From: Amoebidium appalachense
Lineage: Eukaryota > Ichthyosporea
DNA: 64,000 bases
Direction of reading: 5' to 3'
Assembly: GCA_963693365.1 (NCBI GenBank)
Contig: CAVNZM010000010.1
Location: 6,944,001-7,008,000 of the forward strand
In this document: positions 1 through 10,130 of the stretch, piece after piece
How positions within the stretch are numbered: position 1 is the stretch's first letter
Layout of the letters: every line of letters begins with the position of its first letter
Position numbers and translations under genes: made by a program
Notes under the pieces: generated by a model
The model's input: the letters and a program-made list of their open reading frames with translations, nothing else
Databases searched by the model: none
What the model was told of the DNA's origin: nothing

Positions 1-38
1 AACTGCTACTTGCACGTGGAACACGTTGTATTCATTAT
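1..38 (-). CDS. Plavaka-type transposase, exon 9 (runs off the window)
   Basis: After an AG acceptor at 39-40 the phase-1 frame left by exon 8 stays open to the window edge and reads DNEYNVFHVQVAV. Only 38 bases are visible, so the assignment rests on phase agreement and an acceptable acceptor. The upstream intron is the one that received the gypsy element. Confidence 0.5.
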
Positions 39-252
39 CTGGTGGTGCCCAGTGAGTGGTTGATGTTGCACATGTAGAAAAAATACCATTTACGGGTGTA
101 AATGTAGGGGGGTTTTTTTTTGGTATTTTGGCTGCAGCCCTGTAACTTGGCCCACACGCAGGGGGGTCTTGATGGGGTTTTAAGCTACATGAGGGCATGT
201 ATAGGAAAAACACTCCCAAAAACACTCCCTCGGGTGGGAATGTTGTTCTTTT

Positions 253-299
<47 letters not shown>
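39..299 (-). other. Intron remnant left of the gypsy element
   Basis: Non-coding remainder of transposase intron 8. It contains a T-rich stretch and a G run ending at 299. Read in the gene's sense this is a C run followed by A runs, as in the other introns of this window. The gypsy LTR begins directly at the G run; no other feature is seen. Confidence 0.6.
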
Positions 300-300
<1 letters not shown>

Positions 301-1016
301 GTCGTATCCTAATATATGTGTACTAGAGACGCGGCACTCTACTAAGTGTACACACACGAAAAGGAACGAACGTGTACAGAAAAACGGTAAAGTTTATTCA
401 GACCAGGCTCCGACGGGCAAACTTAGATCCGAACGGAATGAGTCTAAGTTACGACTGAGGCCATCAAGGCCGTGCCCTACAAGATCATCATCACCTGGCC
501 CCCTACGATGCCACATTCCATTAACATTCCGATCTACTTTTATCGTGCGCCTGCACGAGCTAAGTCGATCTACTCAACTAATATATTTATCCAAGTCTCA
601 CCCCTCACCCTCCCCCTAGTGGCACCGCAGAGTCTAAATCTACATTTCATACTATCCTCCCCCCCCCTCCCTCCCCCCTTTCCTCTACATCTACATATAT
701 AAATACGTTTGGCAACATATACTATCAAACCTTGCCAATCCTTACAAAAGGGCTTCTGCCCGAACAATCACATTCCTAAGTCCTCCTACGATCTATCCTA
801 CACACTAATTAGAATTCTATTGGTCGGCTGTCCCGGCTGACGTGGTCCAATGCCCTGCGCCGGCAGAGGCAAGATGCACGCAGCTGTTCAGCTATCTTGA
901 GGCCCCGGACTTGATCTTGAGGATCTGTGGACCCGGGCCACCCCCCCCCCCCCCCCCCCCCCCCGATCTCGATCGTAGACTTAGGCTAATCTGCTGAGAC
1001 GGATTAGTATATGTCA
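300..1016 (-). repeat. Gypsy 3' LTR
   Basis: This is the 717-bp direct repeat of 16046-16762. In element sense it starts TGACATATAC and ends GATACGACA. It contains a C run (about 940-964 on the plus strand) whose length differs from the partner, plus a few substitutions such as a lone G/A change near 573 and changes near 823 and 921. Confidence 0.95.
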
Positions 1017-1038
1017 ACTCCCCCCCCGGCCCCCGGAA
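1017..1038 (-). other. Gypsy polypurine tract
   Basis: In element sense the bases just before the 3' LTR are almost entirely purine (GGGGGCCGGGGGGGAGT). This is the expected primer site for plus-strand DNA synthesis. Confidence 0.7.
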
Positions 1039-1218
1039 AAGCTGAGTCCCACCTCAGTCACATTACATCTAACACCCCCTAAAAAGACATAGACTAATCA
1101 GTCTCCTAAAAAAATTAAATTAAATGAATGACGAAGAAAAATAATAAATTAATCTACACCATAAGCTTGATACCTACGGAGACACCTATGATAATAAATT
1201 AAATTCCTACGACTACGT

Positions 1219-1560
1219 TCACACTCCTCCTCGGTCTCCTCCCCCCCCTCCCCCTCCCCCCGTGTGTCTACGTGTATTTGCATCACTCCCCCCCCGGTCC
1301 CCTCCCCCCACCGACTTTTTCACACCACGATTAAACTGAGGAATAACTCTCTTTGGCCTAGAGGGAGCACTAGGCAACTCCCTCTGCACTAATCTAGCCT
1401 CATAAGCACGAATAGAAAACGAACAATCCAAATGAAACTCAGGCAACCACTGATCTTCCTGATAACCTCCCTCAAAACGAATTAAATAATAATTTACCTT
1501 ACCTTCCTTACCTTCGATAACCTTTTTATCCATAATTTTATCTACTGCAGCCTCCCGGAT
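1219..1560 (-). CDS. Gypsy integrase C-terminal chromodomain
   Basis: The frame reads MDKKVIEGKEGKVNYYLIRF and then GGYQEDQWLPEF. This matches the chromodomain pattern (basic start, Y-L-I/V-x-F/W, G-Y, then W-x-P-E). It follows the integrase in a different frame: the integrase frame stops at 1542-1544, and the chromodomain frame is open upstream to about 1560. A frameshift there probably separated them. In chromoviruses this domain steers integration toward particular chromatin. The tail after the domain is Pro/Arg- then Gly-rich and ends at 1219. Confidence 0.8.
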   Translation of the reverse strand: MREAAVDKIMDKKVIEGKEGKVNYYLIRFEGGYQEDQWLPEFHLDCSFSIRAYEARLVQRELPSAPSRPKRVIPQFNRGVKKSVGGGDRGGSDANTRRHTGGGGGGGGDRGGV

Positions 1561-3614
1561 ACATCCACCGACCCGTCATAGTCGGGGGTGAATGCATCTA
1601 ACACTCGACGGCCCTCCGGCCGTTTAACCCTAAGGGCCCTATCATAATATTCCTTTATATCATCTACATTATAAAATCTAACATCACTCTCATTATCTAA
1701 CCTCTGCACCTTATATTCCGTCGGACCTAACCTAGCCACTATTTTATACGGGCCAATGAAAAGAGGCAACCATTTCTTACCATACGTACGAAGACCTTCA
1801 CCTTCACCCTTACCTTCCTGCTCCTGCTTATATCTCTTTTTCCTAGTATGATCCCTAATTAAAACTAAAGTACCCTCGGCAAATTCACGTAACGGACGTG
1901 TGGACACGTCTGCACGTGTCTGTGCCTGCTGTGTACGGGCCAGAGCTGCATCACGTGCAGCCCGGGCCCGGGTTAGTAGCTGCTCCCGGAACTCAGTCCA
2001 GTGGGGATAAGTTAGTCGGTCAGCCCCCCCCATCGGCAAAAGTGCCGTATCTAACAAACTAATAGCCTCCTGCCCATAGACCAAATAAAACGGAGAAAAA
2101 CCAGTCACAGCATGAGGGGTAGAATTATATGAATGAGCAATAAACCTAGACATATGATCCCAATCATTAGCCTCCACATCCACCATTTTGCCAAAGGACT
2201 TCTGAAACACTGCATGCACACGTTCAGAGATGGCATTTGCTTGAGGGTGATATGCAGACGTAGTGATATGAGCTACCCTTAAAATTTTACACACCTCCGA
2301 CACCAACTGATTTAAAAACACACGACTCCTATCCGTTAACAAAACACGAGGACAACCAAACCTAAGACAAATTTCATCCACAAAAATACGAGCAAACAAA
2401 ACGGCATTAGCAGTGGGGAGAGGAAAAACTTCAACCCAACGAGTGGCCACATCGGTGACGGTAACCAGAACAGTGTTACCCTCAACCGTAGAATTAAAAG
2501 GACCGACCACATCCACCGCTACCCTTTCAAACATACGAACATTAAAATCCCTAATAAACGACGGGCGGGAACGAGAGTGGGGACTCTCATTCCTTTCCTG
2601 ACAATGCATGCATGACAACACATAATCCCTCACCTCCCTACTCATACCCGGCCAAAAATACGAACGATTAACACGAAGCAACGTCCTATTTACACCTAAA
2701 TGACCAGCCATGGGATGCTCATGCACCATATGCAAAACCTCAGGCACAAGTGCCGTCGGGACCCAAACTCGGTGTCCGTCTGGCCCAGAACAATGATAGA
2801 CTAAATCCTGCTCTACCTGACACATTTTTGCTAACTTAGCTACCTTAATCATCTGCCTTTTATTTTTAAATTTAATCGAATCAACCGGCCCCTTTAAATA
2901 ATTCTTAACCAGACCAATCAACACATCTTCCTCCTGAGCTAAGATCAAAGCCGTAGGTGCTAAGGCAGGGGCCGAGCCATGAGACTCGGTCCCGACCTCA
3001 GACACTGACAAATACCTCCCCCCCCCTCCCCTACACTTATAAGCAAGCAACCCCGGAGCCCAAGAAGAAACATCAACAGACACAGCATCTATTCCTTTCT
3101 GCTCACTCTCCCCCCCCCCTTCCCCCCCCTCCCCCCCCCGTCTCTCACTATCCCCCCCCTCCCCCTCCTTCTCTTCTTCAAACAAAATATAAGCAGCACG
3201 AGAGAGAGCATCACAGTCAACCATTGTTTCACCCTTGGCATAAAACAATTTATAGGAGAACTCACCGAGAGCCGCGGCCCACTTCTGCATCCTCTCGTTG
3301 ACCAGACGAGTGGTGCCGGCCATGGCTAGGCAGGGCTTGTGGTCGGTGTAGACCTCAAACGTCCTGCCTGCGAGTATATACCTCCATGCCTGTGAGACTG
3401 CCCAAAAGATAGCATGGGACTCTCTCTCCGGATTGCTATATCTACGTTCACTTTTACTAAATGAACGACTAGCATAAGCAATCACTCTATCCTGCCCCTC
3501 CTGCACTTGATATAACACGGCCCCCTCAGCAACCTTACTTGCATCACACCGAACTTTAAACATCCCCCCCCCGGCCGAAAAATCAGGATGAACAAGCATA
3601 CTCGAAGACTGCAA
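1542..3614 (-). CDS. pol: Gypsy RNase H and integrase
   Basis: Open frame of about 690 codons. RNase H (roughly residues 15-150): CDAS, the glutamate in NPERESHA, and YTDHKPC. The zinc-binding H-H-C-C module of integrase follows (HEHPMAGHLG, then CMHC). The catalytic core shows D in AVDVVGP, D in LLTDRSRVF and E in NAISERVH, so the D,D,E triad is present. The second motif reads DRSRVF where gypsy elements usually have DQGxxF. A C-terminal region then leads to the chromodomain. It is separated from the RT upstream by a frame change near 3614-3662. The family assignment is firm; the copy is probably not functional because of the breaks. Confidence 0.92.
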   Translation of the reverse strand: MQSSSMLVHPDFSAGGGMFKVRCDASKVAEGAVLYQVQEGQDRVIAYASRSFSKSERRYSNPERESHAIFWAVSQAWRYILAGRTFEVYTDHKPCLAMAGTTRLVNERMQKWAAALGEFSYKLFYAKGETMVDCDALSRAAYILFEEEKEGEGGDSERRGGEGGEGGGESEQKGIDAVSVDVSSWAPGLLAYKCRGGGGRYLSVSEVGTESHGSAPALAPTALILAQEEDVLIGLVKNYLKGPVDSIKFKNKRQMIKVAKLAKMCQVEQDLVYHCSGPDGHRVWVPTALVPEVLHMVHEHPMAGHLGVNRTLLRVNRSYFWPGMSREVRDYVLSCMHCQERNESPHSRSRPSFIRDFNVRMFERVAVDVVGPFNSTVEGNTVLVTVTDVATRWVEVFPLPTANAVLFARIFVDEICLRFGCPRVLLTDRSRVFLNQLVSEVCKILRVAHITTSAYHPQANAISERVHAVFQKSFGKMVDVEANDWDHMSRFIAHSYNSTPHAVTGFSPFYLVYGQEAISLLDTALLPMGGADRLTYPHWTEFREQLLTRARAARDAALARTQQAQTRADVSTRPLREFAEGTLVLIRDHTRKKRYKQEQEGKGEGEGLRTYGKKWLPLFIGPYKIVARLGPTEYKVQRLDNESDVRFYNVDDIKEYYDRALRVKRPEGRRVLDAFTPDYDGSVDVSGRLQ

Positions 3615-3661
3615 AGCTAACTTAAGCTTTTCGAAAGCAGAAACAGCATCAACATTCCAAT

Positions 3662-4126
3662 CTATTCTATTCTTCTTCTCCCCCCCGTCTGACTAGTTAA
3701 CGGCAAAGCAAGCATACTATAATCCTTAATATAACGACGAAGATAATTAGTTAAACCTAAAAATTGCCTTAGTTGAGTGACAGTCTGAGGACGGGGCCAC
3801 TCAACTATGGCCCGGATTTTCTCCGGATCAGGGGAAAGACCATTACTAGACACAATATGACCTAAAAACTTAACCTCCGGCACACCAATCACAGTCTTGC
3901 TACCGCTAATGCGAAGACCAGACTCACCCAAAGCTAAAAATACTTTTTCACAATTATTAACTAACTCCTCAAATGACCTACCTTTAATTAAAACATCATC
4001 CAAATAAGGGTGGCATACATCCAAATGAGGGTGGAGAATTTTATACATGGCGGCACAACATAGCTGGAGAGGAGAGCAAACCCATCGGCACCACCTTGTA
4101 CTGGAACAGCTGGTCACCCAGTGCAA
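3662..4126 (-). CDS. pol: Gypsy reverse transcriptase, C-terminal half
   Basis: This contains the catalytic YLDD box (PYLDDVLIKG), the KCEF-like region and the block FLGHIVSSNGLSPDPEKIRA. The linker FLGLTNYLRRYIKDYS then leads to the RNase H. It overlaps the preceding RT frame; the shift falls near 4060-4085, inside the conserved stretch that follows GLLSSPA. The stretch between the frames is ordinary RT sequence, so a small indel is the likely cause. Confidence 0.9.
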   Translation of the reverse strand: MHWVTSCSSTRWCRWVCSPLQLCCAAMYKILHPHLDVCHPYLDDVLIKGRSFEELVNNCEKVFLALGESGLRISGSKTVIGVPEVKFLGHIVSSNGLSPDPEKIRAIVEWPRPQTVTQLRQFLGLTNYLRRYIKDYSMLALPLTSQTGGRRRIE

Positions 4127-4778
4127 AGGCAGTCTTCTCCTTGCTGCTCTCCTCCAACCTTATCTGCCAAAAAGCTGCTTTTAAATCAAGTTTAGCAAAG
4201 TGAGTATAGCCGTGCAGCTGTGAAAGCTGCTCGTCTATGTTAGGGAGAGGCCATTGGTCTGCCTTAGTGATCCGATTCAGAGCCCTGTAATCGTTCACTA
4301 GACGCCAAGACCCGTCGGGCTTCTTAACCAATAGCACCGGACTTCTCCACGGACTCGAACTATGCTCCACATGACCCTTTTTTAACATATCACTCACTAT
4401 TATTAGCGCATCCGACAATTTATACTGCTCCATTCTATAGCTAGGCATCACTACCGGCCTATTATCACCTGTGTCGATCTGCATTTCAAACCCTTTAACG
4501 AAGCCTACTTCGTCATCATCGGCCAGAAATGCAAACCGAGTCCTATCAAATAACTTAGCTAGCAATTTTTTCTGTTCTACCGTCCAATCCCCCTCCTTCA
4601 TACCAAACGGCAATACTAACTCCGGGTTACCCCCATCACAAGTGGATGCATCCTTATTCACCGGAGTGCCACTTAACATTTCACCTCCTGTATTACATCG
4701 GTGCTGCTCGGGGTGAGGTTGAGGTACCTCCGGATATAGGCGGTCACCCTTAGCACCCCCCTCCCCCCGGCACACCAA
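4041..4778 (-). CDS. pol: Gypsy reverse transcriptase, N-terminal half
   Basis: Typical gypsy RT start: a block ending in GHVEHSSSPWRSPVLLVKKP, then DGSWRLVNDYRALN, PLPNIDEQL, KLDLKAAFWQIRLEESSKEK, and TAFALGDQLFQYKVVPMGLL. The frame is lost after GLLSSPA, where the next ORF takes over. The upstream link to the protease is a low-complexity C/G-rich stretch with a further frame change. Confidence 0.9.
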   Translation of the reverse strand: MVCRGEGGAKGDRLYPEVPQPHPEQHRCNTGGEMLSGTPVNKDASTCDGGNPELVLPFGMKEGDWTVEQKKLLAKLFDRTRFAFLADDDEVGFVKGFEMQIDTGDNRPVVMPSYRMEQYKLSDALIIVSDMLKKGHVEHSSSPWRSPVLLVKKPDGSWRLVNDYRALNRITKADQWPLPNIDEQLSQLHGYTHFAKLDLKAAFWQIRLEESSKEKTAFALGDQLFQYKVVPMGLLSSPAMLCRHV

Positions 4779-4880
4779 TGCCCCCGGGCAATTCCTGATG
4801 AGTTAGTGCATGTATGTGGGGGGCCAGGTCTGTGGCCACCCTGCCCCCCACGGTGTTGGTTAACCCGTCAGATCCACGGG

Positions 4881-6197
4881 TTAGACCAACACCCTCCCCC
4901 CTGCCTGCACATTCTCACACCCGGGGTGACCCTCCTTCCTCTTGGGGGTCGGGGGAGTGGGACCGGTGCTGTCCCGGTCCCCCCCCCCATCGTGTCGGGT
5001 GACATTTTGGTGGCTAACGTTAAATAAAGTTGTTCCCCCTCCTCCTGAGTCACCCTTCGAGCCGGCATCCTCCTTTTGGGTAATAAGAGAGACCTCTATA
5101 CTACCAATCTCATTAGTGAAACTACCGACGGAAACACCTGACCTAATCACTATAGGCTCGATGCCCGGATTCACTAATTCTATTTCTATTGTCTTATCCG
5201 GCCATACCCTACTAAGGGTCCATTGGGCCACCTCCTGAAATGGGGTTTTCGGAGTAAAAACCCCTAAATCCCCTATCCTAACATGATTGCCGGCCCGGAC
5301 ACGTACCGTTTGGCACTGATAAGGCTCGATTACTACTTCAGCTACCGTTCTAGCACCAGACTGATAACCGTCGAGCCCATCATGGGTTTTAATTTTAACG
5401 CCGGACTGCAATTCTAAAACATTCGTACGTTCAAACAAAGCATTCACATGTCGACGGAAAAATGGGGCTCCCAACAAAACACTTTGAGCTAAATCCTTAA
5501 CCACATAACAAGTAATATGCATAGCCTGGCCACCTATCTCACACGGCAACACACAAACACCTTCCACAGACATACTACTATTATTAGCACTACCCAAGGC
5601 TGTGCTAGAAGCATCTAAAATAGGAATTTCCCCCCCGGCCTGATTAAAACGACGAATAAACGAAGCATGCACACAATTAACCTGAGCCCCTCCATCGAGC
5701 AAAGCAACAGCCTTCAACTTACCATCAGCTAACCATACGTCTATATAATGCCGGCTAAAACCAACTAAATCCTCCTCCAATTCAAGCAACACATCATCAC
5801 TCACACCCAATCCCTGCCCACGAAGACTCACACCCTCGATACCTACGTGCAACATACCTACCTGTGGTGCCTGCACGGGTGGGGTGGGGTGTGTATGTGG
5901 TGTGGGTGGTGGTGGAGTGTGTGTGTGTGATGTGTGGGTGGGTGGTGTGTGTGTGTTTGGTGTATGTGTGGGTGTGTGTGTGGGTGTAGGTGTGTCTGCA
6001 ACCGTCGTATGTTGTTGTGGTGGTGTGTTTCTACGTGTCTGTGCCTTCCCCCCCCTTCCCCCTGTACTCGTGTGTGTCCCCCCCCTCCCGGGAACAAAGG
6101 CACAGAAACCCCCTCCGGTGTGGTTAGAACAAACACCGGGTTGGGACAAGAAACACTGAGACCATCCACTTGTGGCTGGGGAACCTCCCCCAACCAC
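4881..6197 (-). CDS. pol: Gypsy retropepsin-like aspartic protease with low-complexity linkers
   Basis: The catalytic motif is VALLDGGAQVNCV (about 5680-5710), with DGG in place of the usual D-T/S-G. About 85 residues later comes LLGAPFF, the second conserved hydrophobic motif of retropepsins. The N-terminal third is a His/Thr/Pro-rich translation of a GT-rich tract (about 5880-6000) and is not conserved protein. The true junction with gag upstream is obscured by C/G homopolymers and frame changes at 6050-6420. Confidence 0.75.
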   Translation of the reverse strand: MVGGGSPATSGWSQCFLSQPGVCSNHTGGGFCAFVPGRGGTHTSTGGRGGKAQTRRNTPPQQHTTVADTPTPTHTPTHTPNTHTPPTHTSHTHTPPPPTPHTHPTPPVQAPQVGMLHVGIEGVSLRGQGLGVSDDVLLELEEDLVGFSRHYIDVWLADGKLKAVALLDGGAQVNCVHASFIRRFNQAGGEIPILDASSTALGSANNSSMSVEGVCVLPCEIGGQAMHITCYVVKDLAQSVLLGAPFFRRHVNALFERTNVLELQSGVKIKTHDGLDGYQSGARTVAEVVIEPYQCQTVRVRAGNHVRIGDLGVFTPKTPFQEVAQWTLSRVWPDKTIEIELVNPGIEPIVIRSGVSVGSFTNEIGSIEVSLITQKEDAGSKGDSGGGGTTLFNVSHQNVTRHDGGGDRDSTGPTPPTPKRKEGHPGCENVQAGGRVLV

Positions 6198-6439
6198 AAA
6201 ACATTCACACCATTCATACCTTTGGTAGAGTCACCCCACAAACATTCATGCCATACCACCTCGACGCTGTCTTGAGGACCCACGACGATGCCCGGCTCCC
6301 ACACGTATCGGGGCGGTGAGGGGGCAAAGGGAAGCTTAACCTGGGGTGGGGGAGGGTGAAGGTTCTCTGCAACCTGGGGGGGACCGATACTGTCCCCCCC
6401 CCCTCCCTCAGTGACCCCAGCTTCCCCCTCCCCCGGAAC

Positions 6440-6563
6440 TCAATAGCTCTTGTAACTACGGCAATATGCAGCAGAGTGCCCTTGCCGGCCACAAAAGTAA
6501 CATGCACCAAAGAAGGGGCCAGGGGGGACTTCAAAACCTTGGCGCAAAGCATAACCGGGAGCC
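6440..6563 (-). CDS. gag: Gypsy Gag C-terminus with CCHC zinc knuckle
   Basis: The short frame left of the copia insertion encodes CYFCGRQGHSAAYC (CX2CX4HX4C, 6461-6502), a nucleocapsid zinc knuckle, and stops at 6440-6442. It is too short to stand out as an ORF. It is recognised because the frame on the other side of the copia element (14679 upward) continues into it once one copy of the GAGCC duplication is removed. Confidence 0.8.
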
Positions 6564-7499
6564 TGTTATAATACGTAGTATTTACATATTGTAAGATCTT
6601 CTCAGTTCGTGTTATGTTTTCATTCATTTACTTAATGAAAAAGATGTGCTCCTTGTACGTAAATTATGACATCGATCTCCAGTGTATTTGAGTACTTGTA
6701 ATCGTGTTGTGTCGGCTATATTCGTGTGTTTAGATATCGATTACAGCAACTGATTATAGGTACACGAGTCTACCCAGTGAGGGAGACACGTGTACATGTT
6801 ATGTGTACATGAATATCTTCGGTTATAACTGTGTTTTGCTGTTCGTGTTTTCTGTCCTGCTTTCTTTTCTTTTTCCTCTTTCTTCGTCTTTTCTTTTCTC
6901 TTTCTTTCTTCTCTTGTTTCCTTTCATTTAATTATATTTCTCTCTCACTAATATACGTTGAGTAGATTTATATTACTCGTTATGTTTTGATTGGTAGAAA
7001 AACACTTAGGTTACACTTTAGCTTGTCAGGTATGATTCATAGCTTAGTCAACCACTTTTGTTTTGTGTGTTGCCGTACTATATCCAATCAGTGGACTTAG
7101 TCAGAAAATGTCTTGAGTCTTTGTAGCCGATGATAGGTTAGAAACACCACCTCTTTCCTCGTTACTCTTCACCTCTTTTCTTTCTTATAGCTGTGACCTA
7201 TGGTGTGTGTTCCCGCGTCTCCGGATCTATCCGGGAAATAATCAGTTAATTATGATTGGTTATTTTAGACATAGATCTGATTTCCGACTGGTCGGAAATC
7301 ATGTATGGATTTAACTTAAGGGAATTTCAGGTATTTATTAGCGATCAAAATAAATTGAGTTCAGTCGTGTCTAAACATTGATGTCTGTTGTGTACACTGC
7401 TCCGATCGTTCCGTGTTTTGTTGTTGTGTGTGTCTGTGGTGTTTTCACACTGCACCACTGTGTCTCTGCTTACATCCTAAATACTTATAGAATATAACA
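6564..7499 (+). repeat. Copia-1 5' LTR
   Basis: 936-bp direct repeat of 13744-14678 with perfect 6-bp terminal inverted repeats TGTTAT/ATAACA. It has one extra T relative to the partner (TCTTGAG near 7112 against TCTGAG). Confidence 0.95.
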
Positions 7500-7526
7500 G
7501 GTTATGCAGCCCTTTTGCACGCTCCC
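7500..7526 (+). other. Copia-1 primer binding region
   Basis: GGTTATGCAGCCC follows the 5' LTR directly, then GCACGCTCCC. The first 7 bases match the complement of the initiator tRNA-Met anticodon arm (GGTTATGGGCCCAG), as in Drosophila copia, but the next bases differ. The second copia element in this window has the full match, so this looks like a diverged half-tRNA primer site. Confidence 0.5.
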
Positions 7527-7561
7527 TACACACATCTAGAACTCGCGCTCGTTTTTCAATC

Positions 7562-10130
7562 ATGGATCCAAACAAAACTGGCGTAAACAAAATCACCATG
7601 TGGAAAGGTGAAGGGAAGACTGGTCCCGATAGCAAAACTACCTATTTTCAATGGGAAATCATTTTTCTCGGCATGATGACCGGCACTAAAGGTGTCCGAC
7701 TCGTGGATGTTGTCCTTGCTGACAACTACGTCCCCCCTACCACCGTCGCGGTTGACGGTGAACCCCCCTTCTATGGCTACGGCACTACCGCGGAACTCAA
7801 AGAGGCCCGCAATTGCCTCCTGCTCCATATGATACAGAACATCGACCCTTCCGTCCTCACCACCGTTGCCCAGTACCGTATTGGCATGGACCCTGAACGG
7901 GCCATGTGGAAATTCCGTCAACACTATCTCCAAGGCAAACCCGATCAGATCCGCATCCTTCACCGTCAGTGGGATGCCTGTGCCCTTCAGCCCGGTGAAT
8001 CATTCACCACCTACCTGAGCCGTCTGCAGACCATCGTGAACCAGCTCCAGTCTCTCCAAGATGAGTCCATTCACTTCACTCGTCTAGCTGAGAAGTTCTT
8101 CAATGAACTCACCACCAGAGACGACCTCACCCCTGAGTTCAATCGTCTTATCGAAGACTATCACTTCGGTGATAAGCTATTCCCCGACTTCGAGTCCCTC
8201 CATAACCACGTCAAGGGCATCGAGTTACGTCAAGACCTCAAGATGCAACTCCGGAACAACCGTGCCCACCGTGCCTCCAAGTCCAGCATGGCATTAAATG
8301 CCAGTGCTCCCCCCCGTGATCTTCCTCGCCGTGACTTACGCACCCGACTTGACCGTACCTCTGGCACGGACCTCCGAACTCGTCTCTCCCGTCAGCACAC
8401 CCGATCCCGTTCCCCCCACCGGCCTGCCTTCCGGTCCACGTCTCGTTCCCCCAGTCGTTCCCGTTTCTCGGGTTCCCGTCGTTCTGATTCCCCGGCTCGT
8501 TCTAACACCCCGTCCGTGAAAGAATGCTCCTACTGCCACGAGCCTGATCACACGATCATCGATTGCCCTGAGCCGAAATGCCGTATGTCCAGACACAACC
8601 GTTCCCGTCAAGGCAGTGAGAAATCTGTCTCCTTTGCTTTCTCGGCATACAATGCTAGCTCCGTCCCCGTGTCCTCCGACCCTGCCTGGGATTCCGGGTG
8701 CAACATGACTGTTTGCCCCACCCGTGAGTTCTTCCATGACCTCACTCCCCTTCCGACACCGACTCCCGTTGCTGCCTTCAATGGCACCCCCGTCTTGGCC
8801 ACTCACACCGGCCATATCGTCATCAACACCACCACCGACCATGGCACTACCACCCTAACCATTGAAGCCTACTACACCCCGTCTGGCCAAGCCTTCCTCA
8901 TTTCAACATCCCAAGCTGCTGCCGAATACATCAAGGGTGATTTGAACGATGCCTCCACTCCGTCATTCCTCTTCGACCGACTCACCGGCCGTCATCTCGT
9001 CAACCTCCGTCTACACAACGGTCTGTATTACTTCAAGGACTACACCATTCAACCACCCACTCGTCCTGTGGCTCTGGCTGCCACTACCAGTGTTAACCCA
9101 TCCATCTGGCACCATCGTCTGGGGCACCGAGCTATGACCAGCATCAAGGACATGGTGAAACACGACCTTGTTATTGGTCTCCCCTCCTCTGTCCTCGACT
9201 GTGATGTTCCTGATTGTCATGGCTGCATTATGGGTAAGACCACCAAGGCTCCGTTCAGGGGTGACCGTCCTCACTCCAACATCCCCGGTCATGAATGGCA
9301 TTGGGATTTTTTTGAGCCTACCACAACATCGTACGGAGGTTCCAAGGTTGCTCTCGTCACTGTCTGCCGTGCCTCTGGCCTCGTCAAGATCTACCCGATG
9401 GCCGACCGTACCACCACCCTGGATATTCTCACAGCTCACACCAACCTCGTTGCCACCCATGCCCCCTCCAAAGTTGGTGTTTACCACTTCGACTCCGGCT
9501 CTGAGTTCACCTCCAAGGATACCCGTGCTTTTTGCCTCTCCCAGGGCATCAAGGCCAGCTATGCTCCGGTGGACTGCCCTCAACTGAACGGCTATGTTGA
9601 ACGACGTATGCGGTTCCTCCAAGAGATTGTCCGTTGCCTCCTCCATCAAGTCCAAGATCAGTCTCTGTCTCCCAAACTGTGGGCTGAGGCCCTCCAACAT
9701 GCCGCCTACATCATCAACGTCACCCCGTCCACGACTGCCAATGGTCGTACACCATTCGAGGTTTTCTACGGTGTCAAGCCCGACATCTCCGAGCTCAAAG
9801 TGTTCGGTTGCCCTGCCTACACTCACGTGCCAGCCTCTAAACGGAACAAGCTGGCCCCCACCGTCAAACTCGGCATGTATATCGGCTATGATCTTCAATC
9901 ACACTGCCACCGGATCTTCAATGCCACCACCCATCGTGTCGGCCTCTTCCGTGATGTGATTTTCGACGAATCAGCTTATCTCCCGTCCGACATTCCATCA
10001 ACCCTTCCGACCCCCGACACCACTGCTACCTCGACCACCCCACCCCCCACAGTTGACACTGAAGATGATGTTTGTCTGGTGTACTCTGGCCCCCCTCCTG
10101 CCATCGTCGTTCCCCCGACACCCCCCCCCC
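7562..10130 (+). CDS. gag-pol: Copia-1 Gag, protease and integrase
   Basis: The ATG at 7562 lies 63 bases after the LTR. The capsid region is followed by an Arg/Ser-rich segment and a zinc knuckle CSYCHEPDHTIIDC (CX2CX4HX4C, residues about 322-335). The protease motif is AWDSGCNMTV. The pre-integrase zinc module has HHRLGH and later CHGC. The integrase triad is D in WHWDFFEP, D in YHFDSGSEF and E in GYVERRM. The frame then enters a Pro-rich stretch and loses register at the C10 run at 10121-10130. Product: structural Gag plus processing and integrating enzymes of the element. Confidence 0.93.

Noticed and set aside
120-619. Short ORFs with poly-Gly at the left edge
   Set aside because: They translate the G run and the gypsy LTR.
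8336-9898. Long antisense ORFs inside copia-1
   Set aside because: Shadows of the GC-rich pol frame; all protein motifs are on the plus strand.
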